From Sphingomonadales bacterium (GTDB lineage: Bacteria; Bacteroidota; Bacteroidia; Chitinophagales; Chitinophagaceae), in NCBI GenBank assembly GCA_016872155.1, contig VHBB01000001.1, positions 62,001 through 126,000 on the forward strand: a stretch of DNA of 64,000 nt. The letters are read 5' to 3'. The translations under genes were made by a program, and so were the position numbers. This document shows positions 28,724 through 35,295 of the stretch, in pieces; within the stretch, counting starts at the first letter, position 1, and each line of letters starts with the position of its first letter. The notes beneath the pieces were generated by a model, which had not been told where the DNA came from, did not search any database, and saw only the letters and a program-made list of their open reading frames with translations.

Positions 28724-29350
28724 TTATTCTTCGTCGAACTCATCGCGAACATCTCCGATCACTTCTTCTACTATATCTTCCATGGTAACGATTCCACAGA
28801 CGGTTTCGGCCTCATCGACCACCACTGCAAAATGAATTCTTTTTTGTTGAAATTCCTTTAATAACTCTTCGATACGGGTAGAGGCCGAAACAAAGAGCGG
28901 GGTACGCAGCAATTGGCGCCAATCAAACTGATCGTTGCCCTGCAAATAAGGCAACAGATCTTTGGTATTGAGTATGCCTACGATGCTACGTAGATCGCCC
29001 CGGTAGACCGGCAACCGCGAATAATGCAGCTCGGCCACTCGACGCAATACATCCGAAAGCGGCGTCTCGTACTCAATACCGCTTATATCCGATCGGTGGC
29101 GCATTACCTGGCGAACGGCCATGCTTGCGAACTTGACCTCGTTTTTCAACAGGGGTTGCTGAGGCTGCTGTGTCTCCAGATCTTTTCGTTGCCCTGAAAA
29201 AAAGATAGACCCTTTGCGCATCCTCCATAGTAAAAAGAGGAACGGCACAAGTAGTAGCAGGGCCAGCAAGACACTCCACCCTGGGGCGATCGCCAACAAT
29301 ACGTTGGGTTGATCGATGCGAACAAAACCGGCAGCCGGGTAAGGATCCAA
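28724..29350 (-). CDS. gldE: shortened GldE-like CBS-domain protein (lacks DUF21/CNNM and CorC domains), TTG start
   Basis: Relative of GldE, whose full-length form (about 430-450 residues) has a DUF21/CNNM membrane domain, a CBS pair and a CorC_HlyC domain. Here only 208 residues remain. One hydrophobic segment (about 25-43) and a short SIFFSGQRKDLETQQ piece resemble the start of DUF21. Then comes EVKFASMAVRQVMRHRSDI and a CBS pair (LPVYRGDLRSIVGILNTKDLL; IHFAVVVDEAETVCGIVTMEDIVEEVIGDVRDEFDEE). The ORF stops exactly where CorC_HlyC would begin. No ATG precedes the hydrophobic segment; TTG 29350 is the likely start, three bases after an A9 run. Position between mutY and gldD supports the name. 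It may be a reduced functional form or a deletion product. Confidence 0.75.
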   Translation of the reverse strand: MDPYPAAGFVRIDQPNVLLAIAPGWSVLLALLLLVPFLFLLWRMRKGSIFFSGQRKDLETQQPQQPLLKNEVKFASMAVRQVMRHRSDISGIEYETPLSDVLRRVAELHYSRLPVYRGDLRSIVGILNTKDLLPYLQGNDQFDWRQLLRTPLFVSASTRIEELLKEFQQKRIHFAVVVDEAETVCGIVTMEDIVEEVIGDVRDEFDEE

Positions 29351-29404
29351 GAATTTTTTTTTACAAACGACGCTGTAAAGTTATTGCATTTGGGGTTACC
29401 CCTC

Positions 29405-30493
29405 TTAGAACAACGAAGACTGGCGGCTGTCTGCCTTTAGATGTTGATTAATAAATTGCGGAAAGGCCAATTGATCGAGCGTGTCGTATTCGACCCATTG
29501 CCACTGGTTGCCAAGGACGGGTTTTTTTTTGAGAGACACATGAATAAATTGTCCGGCAATCAATTGATGAGAAAGGGTCTGTCGGTACAATACCGATACC
29601 TGCTCGGTTCGGTAGGCATTTGAAACAAGCCATCCTTTTTTTTCGGCTTGCCGAGACAGCGCGGGCCACGTAGCGGCCGAAGCCGTCTCGAGCAATGGAA
29701 ATTCGTAAAGCCCTTGCCAAATATCTTTTTGATCACGCACCCGCACGGCGACCCGGCCCCGGTACTGGAGCAATAAAAAATAGAACCAGCGTTGCTTAAG
29801 GGCCAGCGTTTTTGATTTGACCGGCCACTGGGCAACTTTTTTCTGGGCCAGCGCCACGCAGGTCTTAGAAAATGGACAAGCGCCACACTGTGGAGAGACC
29901 GGCTTGCAGACAACCGCCCCAAAATCCATGATGGCCTGGTTATACAAACCCGGACGCTTGAGGTCGAGCAGGGATTGCGCCAACGCAGTGAATTTCTTTT
30001 TGCCCTCGGTAGTATCGATGGGCAGGTCAATGCCAAACACCCGGGCCAACACCCGAAACACATTGCCATCCACTACCGCATAAGGCAGGTTAAAGGCAAA
30101 AGAAGAAATGGCCGCGGCCGTGTAGGTTCCCACCCCCTTTAGAGCCAGAATTTCATCGTAGGTACTAGGAAAAATGCCCTTTCGTTCGTTCGTAATGGAT
30201 CGGGCGGTAGCCAGCAAGTTGCGGCACCTGGAGTAATATCCCAACCCTTCCCATAACTTAAAAACTTGATTATCATTAGCTTTAGCAAGCTTTTTGATCG
30301 TGGGGAATGCCTTTACCATGCGTTCGTAATACCCCAGCCCCTGTTCGACCCGGGTTTGCTGTAAAATGATCTCACTCAACCATATCTTATAGGGGTCTTT
30401 TTCGCCTTTCCAGGGCATTTTTCGGTCATTTTTAGCCGAATTCCACCTTAAAAGTGTGGCCGAAAAGCCGGTTTTTGCCGATTTCTGCATCAT
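29405..30493 (-). CDS. mutY: A/G-specific adenine DNA glycosylase MutY
   Basis: Removes adenine mispaired with 8-oxoguanine. The 362-residue protein has the helix-hairpin-helix LKGVGTYTAAAISSFAFNLPYAVVDGNVFRVLARVFG, containing the catalytic Asp of VDGNV, and the 4Fe-4S loop CKPVSPQCGACPFSKTC near residues 195-211. A C-terminal NUDIX-like 8-oxoG recognition domain includes KDIWQGLYEFPLLET. All key residues are present. Two tandem ATGs (30493 and 30490) are both possible starts. It is divergent from the HU gene and upstream of gldE. Confidence 0.95.
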   Translation of the reverse strand: MMQKSAKTGFSATLLRWNSAKNDRKMPWKGEKDPYKIWLSEIILQQTRVEQGLGYYERMVKAFPTIKKLAKANDNQVFKLWEGLGYYSRCRNLLATARSITNERKGIFPSTYDEILALKGVGTYTAAAISSFAFNLPYAVVDGNVFRVLARVFGIDLPIDTTEGKKKFTALAQSLLDLKRPGLYNQAIMDFGAVVCKPVSPQCGACPFSKTCVALAQKKVAQWPVKSKTLALKQRWFYFLLLQYRGRVAVRVRDQKDIWQGLYEFPLLETASAATWPALSRQAEKKGWLVSNAYRTEQVSVLYRQTLSHQLIAGQFIHVSLKKKPVLGNQWQWVEYDTLDQLAFPQFINQHLKADSRQSSLF

Positions 30494-30528
30494 TTCGCCA
30501 TAAAGCTAAAAAAAATTATGCCTAGTTA

Positions 30529-30560
30529 TTTGATTATCACAGAATTTAATCTTAGATTGG
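30529..30560 (+). promoter_or_regulatory. candidate sigma-70-type Bacteroidota promoter for the HU gene
   Basis: TTTG at 30529-30532, a 20-bp spacer, and TAGATTGG at 30553-30560 (one mismatch to TAnnTTTG). Transcription would begin near 30567, about 18 bases before the ATG at 30585. Spacing and both boxes fit the described Bacteroidota consensus. Confidence 0.55.
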
Positions 30561-30584
30561 CATTGTAATTACAAAACCATCCCC

Positions 30585-30902
30585 ATGAGAAAGGCCGATT
30601 TGGTTAATCAGATTGCCGAAAAAACAGGCATTCCAAAAGTGGACGTGCTTGTTACGCTTGAAACCATGTTTAAAGAAGTTAAGGACACGCTTTCTGGCGG
30701 AGAAAATATTTATATCAGAGGTTTTGGAAGTTTCATCACAAAAAAAAGAGCTGCTAAGATCGGACGCAACATCAAAAAAAATGTTGCCGTTCACATTCCC
30801 GAGCATTACATCCCCGCCTTTAAACCTGCCAAGGAATTTGTGGCAGAGGTGAAGAAACTCAAAGAGCCTAAACCTGATAGCGGACCCGGCGATGATCTAT
30901 AA
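30585..30902 (+). CDS. HU/IHF family DNA-binding protein
   Basis: Histone-like nucleoid protein of 105 residues that bends DNA as a dimer. It starts MRKADLVNQIAEKTGIPKVDVLVTLETMFKEVKDTL (helical dimer core), followed by the beta-arm region GGENIYIRGFGSFITKKRAAKIGRNIKKNVAVHIPEHYIPAFKPAKEF. The arm tip differs from the canonical GRNPKTGE, and HIPEHYIPAFKP is typical of the IHF-like HU subgroup of Bacteroidota. The acidic/Pro tail (EPKPDSGPGDDL) adds about 12 residues. It has its own promoter-like sequence upstream and precedes the TPR gene by 40 bp. Confidence 0.94.
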   Translation: MRKADLVNQIAEKTGIPKVDVLVTLETMFKEVKDTLSGGENIYIRGFGSFITKKRAAKIGRNIKKNVAVHIPEHYIPAFKPAKEFVAEVKKLKEPKPDSGPGDDL

Positions 30903-30942
30903 GACGATCGGTTCGGTACCTTTGTGCCGAAATTAAGAGATC

Positions 30943-31791
30943 GTGAAAAGAACCCAATGGCTCATAGCCGGTGGCGCTCTGCTACTGGTTTTACTACTTG
31001 TTTCGTTAGGAAATTTTACCCCGGAGAAAAAGCCCATTCCGTCTGCCCCCGCCACAATGGATGCATCTGCCGGTCAAGCCTCCATTAGCATCGATACCAT
31101 CTTGGCCCTGGCCAAAGGGCAACTCACCGAAGCACAAAAAAACCGTTTTGCCCTTTTACAAGCACGAAAAGTGACCGACGAGGCCGGACAACTCGCTGTC
31201 TATCATGATATGGCACATTTTTGGCGCGATACAGTAGGTATCTTTGAACCCTATGCCTGGTACGAAGCGGAGGCCGCACGATTGGAAAAGTCCGAAAAAA
31301 GCCTGACCTTTGCAGCCCGTTTATTTCTGGATAACCTGCAATCCGACGAGAACCCGACCAGAAGACAATGGAAGGCATTGCAGGCCAAGGATTTATTCGA
31401 ACGTTCTTTGAACATCAATCCCGATAATGATTCTGCCCGTGTAGGATTGGGCGCCTGTTATCTTTTTGGTAACGTAAGCGCCAACCCCATGGAAGGGATC
31501 GCCAAGATTAGAGAAGTTCTGGCCAAAGACAGCACCAATCTTTATGCCCAGCTAATGCTGGTGCGCGGATCGCTGCTCTCCGGCCAATACGATAAAGGTA
31601 TTAGCCGACTCAATACGGTGCTCAAACTGGCACCCGACAATGTGGAGGCTACGCTTTTAATGGCCGACCTTCAAGAGCGAACCGGCAATAAGAAGCTCGC
31701 TATTGACTGGTATCAGAAAAGTATTTCGCTGATACCTGCTGAAGAGATTAAGGCAGCCATACGGGATCGAATCAACGAACTCAACAAATAG
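30943..31791 (+). CDS. membrane-anchored tetratricopeptide-repeat protein, GTG start
   Basis: Protein of 282 residues with an N-terminal signal-anchor (about 5-24, WLIAGGALLLVLLLVSLG) and a periplasmic part made of TPR-like helices. The clearest repeats are FERSLNINPDNDSARVGLGACYLFG, LAKDSTNLYAQLMLVRGSLLSGQYDKGISRLNTVLKLAPDN and VEATLLMADLQERTGNKKLAIDWYQKSISL. TPR repeats mediate protein contacts; no partner is evident. The start is GTG at 30943; no ATG lies closer to the signal-anchor. It sits between HU and the small ribosomal-protein gene, in a run that leads to rng. Confidence 0.85.
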   Translation: MKRTQWLIAGGALLLVLLLVSLGNFTPEKKPIPSAPATMDASAGQASISIDTILALAKGQLTEAQKNRFALLQARKVTDEAGQLAVYHDMAHFWRDTVGIFEPYAWYEAEAARLEKSEKSLTFAARLFLDNLQSDENPTRRQWKALQAKDLFERSLNINPDNDSARVGLGACYLFGNVSANPMEGIAKIREVLAKDSTNLYAQLMLVRGSLLSGQYDKGISRLNTVLKLAPDNVEATLLMADLQERTGNKKLAIDWYQKSISLIPAEEIKAAIRDRINELNK

Positions 31792-31850
31792 TCTCTGTAA
31801 ACTCTTTAGATAAACGTATTTAATAACAAGATTTAAAAAATTATTCTGGT

Positions 31851-31946
31851 ATGCCTTGTGGTAAAAAAAGAAAGCGTCATAAGATCGCGACGCACAAGCG
31901 TAAAAAAAGACTGAGAAAGAACCGTCACAAGAAAAGAAATAAATAA
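31851..31946 (+). CDS. 31-residue AURKAIP1/COX24-like (mS38/bS22-type) ribosomal protein
   Basis: Very small, strongly basic protein: starts MPCGKKRKRHKIATHKRKK and ends in RNRHKKRNK; about two thirds of its residues are Lys, Arg or His. The KKRKRHKMxTHKRKKRLRKxRHKK pattern is that of the AURKAIP1/COX24 domain family, whose mitochondrial member mS38 and mycobacterial bS22 are small-subunit ribosomal proteins; Bacteroidota carry such a gene upstream of rng. It starts 59 bp after the TPR gene. It is too short for most ORF calling and is easily missed. Confidence 0.85.
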   Translation: MPCGKKRKRHKIATHKRKKRLRKNRHKKRNK

Positions 31947-32156
31947 AGCCAGGCGCCGCCTAGTTGCGGACCTTGCTCTGTTTATTCACAGTCCCCGGTT
32001 GCTCTCGGTATTCCGTTAGTTTCCCTCTCTTACAGTCGCCGTCGTTCCAAGACAGGTTCTGTTTTGTTGGATGCGTCGCAACCGGCGTTTACAGCCCCCA
32101 TTCGTTCGGGTTCTCCCGCAGCAATGGTGAAAGGTAGATACAGTAGTTAAGCTGTA

Positions 32157-33716
32157 ATGAACAAAGAACTTATTATCAATGCCACTTCGCAAGGTGTAGA
32201 GATCGCCTTGCTCGAAGACAAGAAGCTAGTCGAGCTTCATAACGAAAGAAGTGATGCCCGCTTTGCCGTGGGTGACCTGTATTTGGGCAAGGTCAAAAAA
32301 CTGATTCCCGGACTCAATGCCGCTTTTGTAGACGTAGGCTTCGAAAAAGATGCCTTCTTGCATTATTCAGACCTGAGCCCCTATGCTAAATCGCTGCTCA
32401 AGTTTACCCAACTCTCTGTCAACAATACCAGCCCCAACCTCGGTGATTTTGCGAAGTTTACCGTAGAACCCGAGATCGTCAAGACCGGAAAGATCAACGA
32501 AGTGATGGGCGGTAAACCGCAAGTGTTGGTCCAGATCTTAAAAGAGCCCATTGCCGCCAAAGGACCTCGCCTAAGTTGTGAGCTGTCGCTGCCCGGTCGT
32601 TTTGTAGTAGTAACTCCTTTTAATGACATTGTAGCCGTCTCTCGCAAGATTCACTCAGGCGAAGAGCGCAAGCGCTTGCAAAAAATAGTGGAGGCCATCA
32701 AGCCCAAAAATTTTGGGGTGATCGTGCGCACGGCTGCCGAAGGAAAGAAAACCGCCGAACTGCACGAAGACCTCTCCATGCTGGTCGAGATGTGGAAGAC
32801 CATCCAGCGAAATCTAAAAGGCGCCGTGGCCCCGGCTAAGATTCTCAGTGAGCAGACCAAGACCACGAGCATCTTACGCGACCTGCTCAATGCCGACTTT
32901 AACCGCATTGTGGTCAACGACAAAACCATCTTTGCCGATACCAAAAGTTATATTCAACGTATTGCCCCCGAGAAAGCCGAGATCGTTTCGTTCTACCAGA
33001 ACGGGTCGGCCGTATTTGATTCGTTCGGTATTACCAAGCAGGTAAAATCGTCGTTCGGCAAAACCGTAAATCTCGACAGCGGCGCTTACATTATTATTGA
33101 ACATACCGAGGCACTCCATGTGATCGATGTCAACAGCGGCTATAAAAGTGTTGGCAGTAATCAAGAGCAGAATGCACTCGAGACCAATCTCGAAGCGGCC
33201 GAAGAGATCGCAAGACAATTGCGACTGCGCGACCTGGGTGGCATAATTGTGGTAGACTTTATTGATATGAAGTTGCCCGATAACAAAAAGAAATTGCTCG
33301 ACAAGATGGAGGCCTGTATGAGTGCCGATCGTGCCAAGCATACCGTGCTTCCTATCTCTAAGTTCGGCATCATGCAGATCACGCGCCAGCGCATGAAACC
33401 CGAGGTCAACATTAACACACAAGAGGCCTGCCCCAGTTGCAAAGGCACCGGCAAGATCGGCTCGGCCTTACTGCTCGAAGATGAGATCGAAAAAAATCTA
33501 AGCTATCTGCTCACGCATAAACACAGCGGCCTTACGCTGATCGTGCATCCTATCGTATATGCCTTTCTTACCAAGGGTTGGCCCTGGAATACCAAGCTGG
33601 CCAAGTGGAATAAGAAGTTCGGTCAGAAAACAAAAATTCAAGCCGACACCTCGTATCACTTAACCGAGTATCGCTTCTTTGATAAGAATGAAGAAGAGAT
33701 CAAAATTTTTGGTTGA
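32157..33716 (+). CDS. rng: ribonuclease E/G family protein (RNase G)
   Basis: Endoribonuclease of 519 residues with the length of RNase G rather than RNase E, since there is no long C-terminal scaffold. Features: S1 RNA-binding domain (about 35-125, with LYLGKVKKLIPGLNAAFVDVGFEKDAFLHYSDL), the 5'-sensor and catalytic DNase I-like domain with metal ligands in HVIDVNSGYKS and GGIIVVDFIDM, and the zinc-link CPSCKGTG near 425. It should process rRNA and decay mRNA. A 210-bp leader follows the small ribosomal-protein gene and has no recognised element, though RNase E/G genes are often autoregulated through their leaders. Confidence 0.95.
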   Translation: MNKELIINATSQGVEIALLEDKKLVELHNERSDARFAVGDLYLGKVKKLIPGLNAAFVDVGFEKDAFLHYSDLSPYAKSLLKFTQLSVNNTSPNLGDFAKFTVEPEIVKTGKINEVMGGKPQVLVQILKEPIAAKGPRLSCELSLPGRFVVVTPFNDIVAVSRKIHSGEERKRLQKIVEAIKPKNFGVIVRTAAEGKKTAELHEDLSMLVEMWKTIQRNLKGAVAPAKILSEQTKTTSILRDLLNADFNRIVVNDKTIFADTKSYIQRIAPEKAEIVSFYQNGSAVFDSFGITKQVKSSFGKTVNLDSGAYIIIEHTEALHVIDVNSGYKSVGSNQEQNALETNLEAAEEIARQLRLRDLGGIIVVDFIDMKLPDNKKKLLDKMEACMSADRAKHTVLPISKFGIMQITRQRMKPEVNINTQEACPSCKGTGKIGSALLLEDEIEKNLSYLLTHKHSGLTLIVHPIVYAFLTKGWPWNTKLAKWNKKFGQKTKIQADTSYHLTEYRFFDKNEEEIKIFG

Positions 33717-33781
33717 TTAAGAATTAGTTGTGGTTTTTGAACAAAAGCTTTTACAGATTGTTATCATGTAAACCTTTACCT

Positions 33782-34174
33782 ATGAAAACAATCTTTAAAA
33801 GCTCCCTCGTACTCTTACTTTTCTCATTTTCCCTCGTATTATTTAACCTCAGTTGCTCGAAAGAGTCTGTTGCCCAAACAACCACCCCCCAGAATGTAGG
33901 TCTGATCGTATTTGTAAAAGTGGGTGATAATTCGAACAATTTTTGGACGGCTAAATACGACGGAACCGGAGCCACCAAGGTCACGATTGCCTCTTTTCCC
34001 GCACAAGCCGAAACGGATGAAAGCAGTTTTCAATTGTCGCCTGATGGGAAAAAAGTATTCTTTTTGCTTTACATCCCAAGCACGCAAATTCAATCAATCT
34101 ATTCTTGCAATGTAGATGGCACTGGACTTACGCAAGTTGTAAGCAATGTCGATGAAATTGGAAATGTCATTTAA
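33782..34174 (+). CDS. short lipoprotein with TolB-like beta-propeller repeats
   Basis: Lipoprotein of 130 residues. A signal peptide ends in the lipobox LFNLSC (Cys near residue 22). Two blade-like repeats of the PD40/TolB kind follow: NNFWTAKYDGTGATKVTIASF with FQLSPDGKKVFFLL, and IQSIYSCNVDGTGLTQVV. Normal propellers have six or seven blades and this one stops after about two, so it is either a remnant or a short binding module. Base composition is visibly more AT-rich than rng and radA nearby, which could reflect transfer or relaxed selection. ATG 33782 places the signal correctly. It is followed closely by a strong terminator. Confidence 0.65.
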   Translation: MKTIFKSSLVLLLFSFSLVLFNLSCSKESVAQTTTPQNVGLIVFVKVGDNSNNFWTAKYDGTGATKVTIASFPAQAETDESSFQLSPDGKKVFFLLYIPSTQIQSIYSCNVDGTGLTQVVSNVDEIGNVI

Positions 34175-34190
34175 TGACCAAGTTATTAAT

Positions 34191-34221
34191 AAAAAAAGGT
34201 GTCAATTGACACCTTTTTTTT
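34191..34221. terminator. bidirectional rho-independent terminator
   Basis: Perfect 18-bp palindrome AGGTGTCAATTGACACCT (34197-34214) flanked by A7 on the left and T8 on the right. It can stop transcription from the TolB-like lipoprotein gene (ends 34174) and from the convergent Zn-protease gene (ends 34245). It is one of only two strong intrinsic terminators noticed in the window. Confidence 0.85.
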
Positions 34222-34244
34222 ATTTCTCCTGCTAAGCAAAAGTC

Positions 34245-34937
34245 TTATCGCTCCCGGCTATTCAAGAAGATCATCACGTACTGAATAAGCGTTACCACGG
34301 CAGCGAGCGCGGCGACCACATAGGTGGTAGCGGCCCACTTAAGGGCATCTTTGGCCATGGGATATTCTTCGGAGTTGGTGATGTTGGTGCGATCGAGCCA
34401 GGCCAGCGCACGGTTGCTGGCATCGAACTCGACAGGCAGCGTAACCAAACTGAACAATACGGTCACCGACATTAGGATAATGCCGATCAACAATACGGTA
34501 GAATTATTGGTAGAGGCCAGCAAAATAATTCCGGCCATCAGAATCCAATTAACGATGTTGGCGCTGAACTGCACCACGGGTACCATTTGGCTTCTAAAGA
34601 CCAGCGGTCCGTAGGCAGTAGCATGTTGAACGGCGTGTCCGCACTCGTGGGCAGCCACGGCTGCGGCCGATACACTGGTGCCATGGTACACATCGGGGCT
34701 CAGGTTGACCGTTTTATTGAGCGGGTTGTAGTGATCGGACAAAAATCCTTCTACCGAGGTTACGGTTACGTCGTAAATGCCGTTCTCGCGCAGCATTTTT
34801 TCAGCTATCTCCTTGCCGGACAGCCCATTAGAAAGGGGCTGTTTGCTATAACGGGAAAACTTTCCCTTAAGGATAGAAGAGACCAGAAAACTGATTCCCA
34901 GAAAAAGGAGGGACACCAGCATAATTTCGTTTGTCAT
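34245..34937 (-). CDS. YugP-type membrane zinc metallopeptidase
   Basis: Integral membrane protein of 230 residues belonging to the YugP/neutral zinc metallopeptidase family. It opens with a TM helix (about 3-22), has the zinc-binding motif AAHECGHAVQHA near 92-103, and ends in three further TM helices. A conserved NLSPDVYHGTSVSAAAVAAHECGH stretch supports the family. Substrate and function are unknown. A TAnnTTTG-type element lies upstream on the minus strand. The bidirectional terminator closes the gene. Confidence 0.88.
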   Translation of the reverse strand: MTNEIMLVSLLFLGISFLVSSILKGKFSRYSKQPLSNGLSGKEIAEKMLRENGIYDVTVTSVEGFLSDHYNPLNKTVNLSPDVYHGTSVSAAAVAAHECGHAVQHATAYGPLVFRSQMVPVVQFSANIVNWILMAGIILLASTNNSTVLLIGIILMSVTVLFSLVTLPVEFDASNRALAWLDRTNITNSEEYPMAKDALKWAATTYVVAALAAVVTLIQYVMIFLNSRER

Positions 34938-34973
34938 GGATAAAAAGGATTGATTTAATAATCAATATTACAA

Positions 34974-34981
34974 CAAATTTA
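34974..34981 (-). promoter_or_regulatory. candidate -7 promoter element for the Zn-peptidase gene
   Basis: On the minus strand the bases read TAAATTTG, an exact TAnnTTTG, 36 bp before the ATG at 34937. No convincing -33 box was seen. Confidence 0.4.
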
Positions 34982-35173
34982 TAGCCAGTCTAATGGGTGC
35001 TTTTTTTTGCGTCTTTCTGTCACGTCTTTGGGGGAAAATTACCGGGACCGGACTGAGGTTACCTTTTTTGATAAAGTCGCTAAAAAATTTATAACAATAT
35101 GATAACCAATTATATACAAATTAAAAAAGCCCCCCTTGGCAGCCCCTGACAGCCAAAAAGTTTAACAGAAAAG

Positions 35174-35182
35174 TTATGCACA
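35174..35182 (+). other. DnaA-box-like 9-mer upstream of radA
   Basis: TTATGCACA fits the DnaA-box consensus TTATNCACA exactly. A single such 9-mer is expected about twice by chance in 64 kb on both strands, so the position in a non-coding AT-rich region is the only extra support. Confidence 0.3.
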
Positions 35183-35240
35183 AACGGCAAATTTAATTTT
35201 TAATATCACCCCCTCCTTGCTAATTTAGCAATAGAATTTA

Positions 35241-35255
35241 ATGGGTTAGTAAGTA
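35241..35255 (+). repeat. 15-nt element complementary to the candidate small RNA at 51912-51980
   Basis: ATGGGTTAGTAAGTA is the exact reverse complement of 51930-51944. It lies in the presumed radA mRNA leader, 41 bases before the ATG at 35296, and is directly followed by a GAAA-loop hairpin (35255-35282). Confidence 0.5.
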
Positions 35256-35295
35256 AAGGGTCAGTCGAAAGATTGGCCCTTTGCATTTTATAGAG

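Larger units (their letters stand above)
34938..35295. other. 358-bp AT-rich intergenic region upstream of radA
   Basis: Divergent spacer between the Zn-peptidase and radA. From left to right it holds the minus-strand -7 element, an AT-rich tract (about 35070-35130), a DnaA-box-like TTATGCACA (35174-35182), a small hairpin with stem TTGCTA/TAGCAA (35217-35231), the 15-mer ATGGGTTAGTAAGTA (35241-35255) that is complementary to 51930-51944, and a hairpin with 12-bp arms and GAAA loop (35255-35282) just before the radA start. No protein-coding gene is supported here. Confidence 0.6.
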
